DNA of 10,270 nt, from contig JAYFRC010000100.1 of the NCBI GenBank assembly GCA_034926415.1, positions 1 through 10,270 on the forward strand, read 5' to 3'. Below the pieces are notes generated by a model, which had not been told where the DNA came from, did no database searches, and saw nothing but the letters and a program-made list of their open reading frames with translations. The position numbers were made by a program, and so were the translations under genes. Below, in pieces: positions 5,396-10,270 of the stretch. How positions within the stretch are numbered: the first letter of the stretch is position 1; each line of letters opens with the position of its first letter. This DNA is from JAYFRC01 sp034926415. Its GTDB lineage: Bacteria > Bacillota > Clostridia > Oscillospirales > Oscillospiraceae.

Positions 5396-5980
5396 CTATC
5401 TATGCAATATCGGAGACAGCGGCTTGTAAATAAGGAAGCACAGAGCGACGTCGATCATGCCCTTGACGAAAGTGAACGGGAGGTTGAAAATAAGCAGGCA
5501 CTCGAGCAGGCTGTCGACGCTGGGGATTATGGCCTTGTACATGGCGACGATGCCCTCGAGCGGGATAAAGTTTGCGTAGATGGGGTAGGTTATGAAGTAA
5601 TTGATGGGAACGCTCATCAGTGCCATGACCACCGCGCCTATGAGCGAGCCTAAAAATGCGCGTTTGCGGGTCTTTTTCTTTTTGTAGACGAGTCCGGCGA
5701 CAAGCACGAACACCGCGCCCATCATGAAGTTGCACAGCTCGCCGATGCCGGCGGTCGAGGTGCGTGAGAGGTTGATGAGGTTCTTGACGAGGCAGACGGC
5801 TATGCCGTAGCCGGGGCCGAGACTGAACGAAGCCAGAAGCGCGGGGAGCTCGGATATGTCCAGCTTGATAAACGATGGGACGAGCATGGGGATGCTGAAG
5901 TCGAGAAACATCAGCACCGTCGCGACCGCGGACAGCATTGCCGCCACGATCAGCTTGTGAGTCTTATTTGCGCTTGCCAT
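5396..5980 (-). CDS. ribU: RibU, riboflavin-specific S component of an ECF transporter
   Basis: 194 residues of an integral membrane substrate-binding subunit that captures riboflavin and works with the shared EcfA/A'/T energising module (not in the window). About six hydrophobic segments can be drawn, near 10-30, 43-62, 79-98, 109-125, 143-166 and 168-187. RibU-typical stretches are KLDISELPALLASFSLGPGY (39-58), VKNLINL, TAGIGELCNFMMG (76-88) and MSVPINYFITYPIYA (122-136). A positively charged loop (KKKKTRKR) separates segments three and four. The frame is open to 6082, but the start at 5980 is preferred: AGGAGTG lies about 11 bases upstream, and the longer reading would start inside the riboswitch region. 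It is a single-gene unit with an FMN riboswitch, a transcription attenuator and its own promoter, which strongly supports riboflavin as the ligand. Confidence 0.93.
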   Translation of the reverse strand: MASANKTHKLIVAAMLSAVATVLMFLDFSIPMLVPSFIKLDISELPALLASFSLGPGYGIAVCLVKNLINLSRTSTAGIGELCNFMMGAVFVLVAGLVYKKKKTRKRAFLGSLIGAVVMALMSVPINYFITYPIYANFIPLEGIVAMYKAIIPSVDSLLECLLIFNLPFTFVKGMIDVALCFLIYKPLSPILHR

Positions 5981-6011
5981 TGGATTTTTACACTCCTTTT
6001 TTCCTCGGGGC

Positions 6012-6043
6012 GAAAAAAAGACCCGAAAGAAAATTCTTTCGGG
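6012..6043 (-). terminator. Riboswitch-controlled transcription attenuator before ribU
   Basis: CCCGAAAGAA (6022-6031) is complementary to TTCTTTCGGG (6034-6043), and on the minus strand TCTTTTTTTC follows. It lies between the FMN aptamer and the ribU start, as expected for an OFF switch in which FMN binding favours the terminator. Confidence 0.85.
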
Positions 6044-6079
6044 CGTAAAGGAAATGTATGCAATGCAAATTGCATGGTA

Positions 6080-6198
6080 CATCTTCTTCCATCCAGACTA
6101 TACTGTCGGTATCGGAGTTGCACCGATTCATGCGCACTAGGGAAAGCACGCTCGCGGACTTTACCGCCGGTGGGGAATTACGCCCCGCCCTGAAGATT
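6080..6198 (-). promoter_or_regulatory. FMN riboswitch (RFN element)
   Basis: Read on the minus strand, the conserved blocks appear in order: ATCTTCAGGGCGGGG, AATTCCCCACCGGCGGT, AGTCCGCGAGC, then GATACCGACAGT, AGTCTGGATG and GAAGAAGATG. The outer P1 stem is ATCTTC with GAAGAT. It lies in the ribU leader, with a terminator between it and the gene. FMN binding would repress riboflavin import. Confidence 0.96.
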
Positions 6199-6215
6199 CT
6201 TTATTTTGTAAGACC

Positions 6216-6243
6216 ATTATATACGATTCCTGTCGAATTGCAA
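6216..6243 (-). promoter_or_regulatory. Promoter of the FMN riboswitch-ribU transcript
   Basis: On the minus strand, TTGCAA (6238-6243), 16 bases, then a perfect TATAAT (6216-6221). The start near 6209 is about 11 bases before the aptamer. It diverges from the SLOG promoter only 10 bases away. Confidence 0.7.
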
Positions 6244-6253
6244 CACATAATTT

Positions 6254-6282
6254 TTGACAAATACGCCCGTCGAGTTTATCAT
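6254..6282 (+). promoter_or_regulatory. Promoter of the SLOG-DUF2461 operon
   Basis: A perfect TTGACA (6254-6259), 17 bases, then TATCAT (6277-6282). Transcription would start near 6289. The -35 coincides with an in-frame TTG that could be mistaken for a start codon. Confidence 0.75.
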
Positions 6283-6325
6283 ATTGTTGTTTTATTGTTA
6301 TCACGCCGAAAGTGAGGAATATCTG

Positions 6326-6838
6326 ATGCGGGCAAGACAGAGCTCCTGCGCCTTTACGGGGCACAGGCCGACAAAGCTGCCCTGGGGCGGCGACGAGAGC
6401 GACGTGCGCTGCACCGCCCTGAAAGCACGGATGCGCGACGCCGTCGAGGAGGCCTACCGCGCTGACTACACGCATTTCATATGCGGCATGGCGCGCGGCT
6501 GCGATATGTATTTCGGAGAGATAGTCGCGGAGCTGAAAGAAAAACATCCCGACATAACGCTCGAGGCCGCGATACCCTGCCCGACTCAGACGCAGAGCTG
6601 GACGGATGCCGAGCGCACGAGGTACGATGCGCTGCTCGAAAAGTGCGACTATGAGACGATGGTGCAGGACCATTATTCCTCAAGCTGCATGCAGCGGCGC
6701 AACAGATACATGGTAGACCGCGCGTCGATGCTCATCGCCGTGTACGACGGCTGCGCCGGAGGCACGATGCGGACCATCGAATACGCGCTGTCGCAGGCGC
6801 TTTTAATAGTCGATATTCCCGTGGTGGAGGCGATATGA
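6326..6838 (+). CDS. SLOG-superfamily protein (DUF1273/YpsA-like)
   Basis: 170 residues. It resembles the DUF1273/YpsA branch of the SLOG superfamily, Rossmann-like proteins thought to bind or process nucleotide-derived ligands; YpsA in Bacillus affects cell division, but the biochemical role is unsettled. CAFTGHRPTKLPWG (8-21) forms the first strand and ligand-binding loop, GMARGCD (54-60) the glycine-rich loop, RNRYMVD (125-131) and AVYDG-GGT (138-147) the distal binding motifs. No membrane segment or signal peptide is seen. The start at 6326 has GAGGA (6314-6318) 7 bases upstream; the longer TTG at 6254 lies within the promoter. Its stop overlaps the next gene's start (ATGA), so the two products are probably made together. 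Confidence 0.88.
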   Translation: MRARQSSCAFTGHRPTKLPWGGDESDVRCTALKARMRDAVEEAYRADYTHFICGMARGCDMYFGEIVAELKEKHPDITLEAAIPCPTQTQSWTDAERTRYDALLEKCDYETMVQDHYSSSCMQRRNRYMVDRASMLIAVYDGCAGGTMRTIEYALSQALLIVDIPVVEAI

Positions 6839-7500
6839 TGTTTTCAGGATACGGCAAAAAGATGATAGATTTTTTCTTCGCGGTGCGCTTTAACAACAAC
6901 CGCGAGTGGTTTTCAGAGAACAAACAGCTTTACGTGACGGAGGCATACGAGCCAACGAAGGCGCTCGCGGAGGATCTCTGCGCGCTGATGAACAAAAAAT
7001 ACAAGAGGGATTTCGGCTGGAAGTGCTCGCGCATCTACCGCGACGCGCGACGTCCGTGCCCGGACGGGCCGTATAAGGACAAGCTGTGGTTCATACTCTG
7101 GGAGCGATTTGACCACTGGTCGGAAACACCGACGTTTTTTGCCGAGGTGAGCGCCGAAGGCATAAGCTACGGCATGGGCTGCTATATGTGCGCTGCGGGA
7201 TTTATGAAGAATTTCCGCGCAAAGGCCGAAGCCGACGGCGGAAGCCTTTCGCGGCTCATAACAAAGTTTGAGCGCGACGGGCTCTTCGACCTCTACGGCG
7301 AGGAATACAAGCGGCCCAGGGGCAGCGTTTCGCCGACGGTAGACAAATGGTACAACCTCAGATATTTCGGGTTCTCGACATTTGAACCATGGAATTCGGA
7401 AAACATGAGCGCGGAGCTCACGACGCATCTAGCGGAGCGTTTCGGCACGCTGATGCCGATATACAGGTGGCTTTGGGAGTGTGTTGTGCCGATTGAATAA
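6835..7500 (+). CDS. DUF2461-family protein of unknown function
   Basis: 221 residues, the usual length for DUF2461 (TIGR02453), a widespread family with no established function. The typical features are FNNNREWFSENKQLY (19-33) near the N-terminus and RIYRDARRPCPDGPYKD (66-82), corresponding to the family's 'RIYRDxRFS-KDKxPYK' signature, then FFAEVSAEGISYGMGCY (101-117). It is probably soluble and rich in aromatic residues. The ATG at 6835 overlaps the SLOG stop (TGA 6836-6838), and GGTGGAGG at 6823-6830 provides the ribosome site; a second ATG at 6838 is also possible. Coupling to the SLOG gene suggests a shared role, which I cannot name. A strong terminator follows at 7505. Confidence 0.85.
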   Translation: MMFSGYGKKMIDFFFAVRFNNNREWFSENKQLYVTEAYEPTKALAEDLCALMNKKYKRDFGWKCSRIYRDARRPCPDGPYKDKLWFILWERFDHWSETPTFFAEVSAEGISYGMGCYMCAAGFMKNFRAKAEADGGSLSRLITKFERDGLFDLYGEEYKRPRGSVSPTVDKWYNLRYFGFSTFEPWNSENMSAELTTHLAERFGTLMPIYRWLWECVVPIE

Positions 7501-7504
7501 AATG

Positions 7505-7539
7505 AAAAAAGGGCGCGGGATTTATCCCGCGCCCTTTTT
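7505..7539. terminator. Bidirectional terminator between the DUF2461 gene and copZ
   Basis: A perfect 15-bp stem (7506-7520 with 7525-7539), GGGCGCGGGA flanked by A and T runs, with a TTTA loop. It gives a U-tract on both strands and so serves both convergent operons. It starts five bases after the DUF2461 stop. Confidence 0.9.
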
Positions 7540-7549
7540 GGCGTTTCGC

Positions 7550-7762
7550 TTATTCTATGCTTACCGCCTTGTAGCCGGCGTCGGCTACGGCTTTGATTAT
7601 CGCCTCGTCCGAAACGCCGCCGTTGGTCTCAAGTACGGCTTTACCCTTTTCAAGCTCCACCGACACGGAGTCAACGCCCATAACCGCTTTCAATGACTTT
7701 TCAACGGCCGCCGCGCAATGCTTGCAGCTCATGCCCTCGATGGTAACGACTTTGAATTTCAT
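7550..7762 (-). CDS. copZ: CopZ-like heavy-metal-associated (HMA) copper chaperone
   Basis: 70 residues forming one ferredoxin-like HMA domain. IEGMSCKHCAAAVE carries the Cu(I)-binding pair Cys13 and Cys16 (CxxC); the rest follows the beta-alpha-beta-beta-alpha-beta pattern ending in AVADAGYKAVSIE. Such chaperones hand Cu(I) to the P-type ATPase and can load CsoR. A mercury-type MerP is less likely given the neighbours. It is the last gene of copA-csoR-copZ, 30 bases after csoR, with AGGAGAG upstream of the ATG. The shared terminator at 7505-7539 ends the operon. Confidence 0.92.
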   Translation of the reverse strand: MKFKVVTIEGMSCKHCAAAVEKSLKAVMGVDSVSVELEKGKAVLETNGGVSDEAIIKAVADAGYKAVSIE

Positions 7763-7792
7763 GCTGAATCTCTCCTTATATAAATTTTCCTG

Positions 7793-8062
7793 TTATTGCT
7801 TTGTAAGTTTGTCAAGTATTCCGGAAATTTCTTCCAGCTTTCTGTCGGCGTCGTCGCCGCTTTCAACGGCCTGACGCACGCAGTGATTGACGTGCGCTTT
7901 CAGCACCTCGCTGTTGGCCTTGCTCAGTATGGACTGCGTGGCCATTATCTGATTCGATATGTCGATGCAGTAGCGATCGTCCTCTATCATGCGGATTATG
8001 CCTTCCATCTGGCCGCGCGCCGTGTTCAGCAGCCGCGTGACCTTCTTTTTGTCAGCCATCAT
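7793..8062 (-). CDS. csoR: CsoR, copper-sensing transcriptional repressor
   Basis: 89 residues, an all-helical DUF156 (CsoR/RcnR) protein that binds DNA as an oligomer and is released by Cu(I). The copper ligands Cys32, His57 and Cys61 have exactly the spacing of the characterised mycobacterial CsoR (25 and 4 residues), and the second-shell Tyr31 and Glu77 are also in place. This favours a true copper sensor over RcnR or FrmR. RLLNTARGQMEGIIRMIE (10-27) is the conserved helix 1. The start at 8062 (or the adjacent ATG at 8059) lies inside the end of copA, an 11-base overlap, so translation is probably coupled. A CsoR operator should lie upstream of copA, outside the window; I saw none inside it. 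Confidence 0.95.
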   Translation of the reverse strand: MMADKKKVTRLLNTARGQMEGIIRMIEDDRYCIDISNQIMATQSILSKANSEVLKAHVNHCVRQAVESGDDADRKLEEISGILDKLTKQ

Positions 8063-10270
8063 TTACGCTCACCACCCAATAATCGTCTTTTTCAACGGCG
8101 CGGCGCAATGTCTCGTCGTCGACGGGACGGTCGAGCGTCACGACTGCACGCTTTTTTTCAAGGCTTATATCAACGGCGTCGACGCCTTCCACGGATGCGA
8201 GGGAGGCCGAGACGCGCTTTACACAGTGGTCGCACATCATGCCGTCGATGACGAGAACTTTTTTAATCTGTCCGGGTTTTGCCGGTTCTTCACCCGCGCC
8301 GGATATTTTCGGCCTGAACCTCCGCAGCCGCAGTGCGTTCGTAACGACGCATACGGAGCTGAAGCTCATCGCGGCGGCGGCGAACATGGGGCTTAGCTGC
8401 CAGCCGAATATGGGATAGAAAACGCCGGCGGCTATCGGTATTCCTATGGCGTTGTAGAAAAACGCCCAGAAAAGGTTTTGCTTTATGTTCCGCATAGTCG
8501 CGTGCGAAAGCTCGATTGCCGCGGCCGCGTCGCGAAGGTCGCTGCGCATGAGGACGACGTCCGCCGACTCGATAGCGACGTCAGTGCCCGCTCCTATGGC
8601 TAGCCCGACGTCTGCCGAGGCGAGCGCGGGAGCGTCGTTTATCCCGTCGCCGATCATGGCGACGCGCCTGCCTTTTTCGCGGAGAGCTTTTATATGCTCC
8701 GCCTTGCCCTGAGGCATTACCTCGGAAATCACCTCGGTTATGCCGAGCGGCTTGCCGACGGCTTCCGCCGCGCCCCTGCCGTCGCCGGTCAGCATCACGA
8801 CGGAAAGGCCAAGCTTTGAAAACGCGTCTATCGCCTCGGCGCTCGAGGCCTTGGCTTTATCTGCGGCGGCGATTATTCCGACGAGTTTTCCGTCGCGGGA
8901 AAAGAACAGCGGCGTCTTTCCGTCGCGCTCAAACTTTTCGCCCTCGCCCTTTACGTCAATGCCGAGCGCGCGCATGAATCTCGCGTTGCCCGCGACACAT
9001 ACCGCTTCGCCGATATTTCCGCTGACTCCAAGACCGGACGACGCCTTGAAATTTTCTATCTGCGCGGGCTTTATCCCGTGCTCCGCCGCGTATTCGCGCA
9101 CGGCCTCGGCAAGCGGGTGCTCCGACGGCTGCTCAAGCGCGGCGGCTATGCCGACAAGCTCGGCGTCGGATATTGAAAACGGCTCGACGTCGGTGACGCG
9201 CGGTCTGCCCTCGGTGACCGTTCCAGTCTTGTCGAGGGCTACGGTGTCTATTTTGCACAGCGTTTCGAGCGCCGCGGCGGATTTGATAAGTATGCCGCGC
9301 TCCGCGCCCTTGCCGGTTCCGGCCATTATCGCAACGGGGGTGGCGAGGCCGAGCGCACAGGGGCAGGAGATAACAAGTACGGATATTCCGGCTCTGAGCG
9401 CGGCCTCAAAACCCTGGCCGAGAGCGAGCCAGACTATCAGCGTCACAAGCGCGATCGCCATGACCGTCGGGACAAAAATGCCCGCTATTTTGTCGGCCAG
9501 CCTCGCAACAGGAGCTTTGGACGACGCGGCCTCTTCAACGAGCCGGACTATCTGCGCAAGCGTAGTGTCGGCTCCGACTCTGGAGGCGCGAAAGCGCAGC
9601 GTTCCCACGCGGTTTACGGTCGCGGCGGTGACGGCGCTCCCGGCTTCTTTTTCGGCCGGTATGCTCTCGCCGGTTATAGCGGATTCGTCCACCGACGAGC
9701 TGCCGGAGATGACCACCCCGTCGACGGGTATGCTCTGACCGGGCCTTACAATGAGTTCGTCGCCGACGACGACTTCCTCGACGGGTATCGAGCGCTCTTC
9801 GCCGCCGCGTATGACGGAAGCGGTTTTGGGCGCGAGATTGACGAGCCGCGATATGGCGTCAGCAGTCTTTCCGCGCGAGCGCGTCTCGAGGTATTTGCCG
9901 AGGGTGATAAGAGTCAGTATAGTTCCCGCCGATTCAAAGTAGAGCGAGTGGCGGTAGCTGTCCGCGATTTCAGGCAGGCCGTGGCCAAGGCCGTAGCCTA
10001 TCATTAATATGGCGAACACACCGTAAGCCAGCGCAGCGCCCGAGCCGACGGCAATCAGTGCGTCCATGTTCGGCACGCGTTTTATGAGCGATTTGAAGCC
10101 GCCTTTGTAATACGCGCTGTTGACGAAAACTATCGGCAGCAGCAAAAGAAACTGCACCATCGCAAAGGATACGGCGTTTTCGCGGCCCATGAGAATCATG
10201 GGCAGGGGAAGCCCCGCCATGTGTCCCATGGAAATGTAAAACAAAGGGATGAGAAATACTAGCGATGTCA
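8052..10270 (-). CDS. copA: CopA, Cu(I)-exporting P1B-type ATPase, N-terminus beyond the window
   Basis: The frame is open to the right edge, so at least the first membrane helices and any N-terminal metal-binding domain are missing; the visible part begins within a helix (FYISMGHM). Numbering from the TTG at 10244: TGES (191-194) in the actuator domain, the membrane CPC metal site (294-296), DKTGT with the phosphorylated Asp338, SEHPLAEA (375-380) marking P1B ATPases, GDGINDAP (532-539), and NAIGIPIAAG with MSFSS (626-630) as the late helices of Cu(I) pumps. A C-terminal HMA domain follows (about 662-728), with GMMCDHC giving Cys671 and Cys674. TGDGR (486-490) stands where TGDN is common. 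It exports Cu(I) across the cytoplasmic membrane using ATP, is first in the operon, and overlaps csoR by 11 bases. Confidence 0.96.
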   Translation of the reverse strand, partial: TSLVFLIPLFYISMGHMAGLPLPMILMGRENAVSFAMVQFLLLLPIVFVNSAYYKGGFKSLIKRVPNMDALIAVGSGAALAYGVFAILMIGYGLGHGLPEIADSYRHSLYFESAGTILTLITLGKYLETRSRGKTADAISRLVNLAPKTASVIRGGEERSIPVEEVVVGDELIVRPGQSIPVDGVVISGSSSVDESAITGESIPAEKEAGSAVTAATVNRVGTLRFRASRVGADTTLAQIVRLVEEAASSKAPVARLADKIAGIFVPTVMAIALVTLIVWLALGQGFEAALRAGISVLVISCPCALGLATPVAIMAGTGKGAERGILIKSAAALETLCKIDTVALDKTGTVTEGRPRVTDVEPFSISDAELVGIAAALEQPSEHPLAEAVREYAAEHGIKPAQIENFKASSGLGVSGNIGEAVCVAGNARFMRALGIDVKGEGEKFERDGKTPLFFSRDGKLVGIIAAADKAKASSAEAIDAFSKLGLSVVMLTGDGRGAAEAVGKPLGITEVISEVMPQGKAEHIKALREKGRRVAMIGDGINDAPALASADVGLAIGAGTDVAIESADVVLMRSDLRDAAAAIELSHATMRNIKQNLFWAFFYNAIGIPIAAGVFYPIFGWQLSPMFAAAAMSFSSVCVVTNALRLRRFRPKISGAGEEPAKPGQIKKVLVIDGMMCDHCVKRVSASLASVEGVDAVDISLEKKRAVVTLDRPVDDETLRRAVEKDDYWVVSVNDG

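Noticed and set aside
6254..6325. TTG start 24 codons upstream for the SLOG protein
   Set aside because: The TTG is part of the -35 box; the added residues are not family-like, and GAGGA supports 6326.
6161..6673. 170-codon minus-strand open frame
   Set aside because: Antisense to the SLOG gene and overlapping the ribU promoter and riboswitch.
8740..9738. 332-codon plus-strand open frame
   Set aside because: Antisense to copA; Ser/Ala/Pro-rich low-complexity translation typical of a shadow frame.

Overview
The window looks like a chromosomal segment of an endospore-forming anaerobe in Bacillota, class Clostridia. The signs are a mother-cell sigma factor (SigK), a NuoE/HndA-like hydrogenase or dehydrogenase subunit start, a RibU riboflavin transporter under an FMN riboswitch, a LarA-type nickel racemase, and strong Shine-Dalgarno sites with sigma-A-like promoters. 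Most genes are GC-rich; the exception is the acetyltransferase segment near 4.8-5.3 kb, where 4801-4980 holds 72 G+C in 180 bases (40%). I would not go below class level.

Layout. 1-101 (-) is the 5' end of a NuoE/HndA-like [2Fe-2S] subunit with a clear promoter. 404-907 (-) is a GreA-type elongation factor, followed by a GC-rich hairpin cluster. 1167-1862 (+) is sigK, preceded by an unexpected promoter and intrinsic-terminator pair. 1934-3184 (+) is a LarA-family racemase that shares a bidirectional terminator with the convergent Y-family polymerase dinB, 3291-4520 (-). 4658-5299 (+) is an acetyltransferase whose first ~40 codons look like the start of an IS110-family transposase. 5396-5980 (-) is ribU with an FMN riboswitch and attenuator. 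6326-7500 (+) is a two-gene, translationally coupled operon of a SLOG/DUF1273 protein and a DUF2461 protein. From 7550 to the right edge (-) is a copper operon read copA > csoR > copZ; copA runs off the window.

Functionally this is mostly housekeeping and niche genes placed side by side, not one system. The copper operon is self-contained: CsoR senses Cu(I), CopA exports it, and CopZ and the C-terminal metal-binding domain of CopA carry it. RibU expression is tied to FMN by the riboswitch. I found no CRISPR array, tRNA, rRNA or complete mobile element. The two places most worth a second look are the IS110-GNAT junction and the leader upstream of sigK. The SLOG-DUF2461 pair is the only multigene unit of unknown function.
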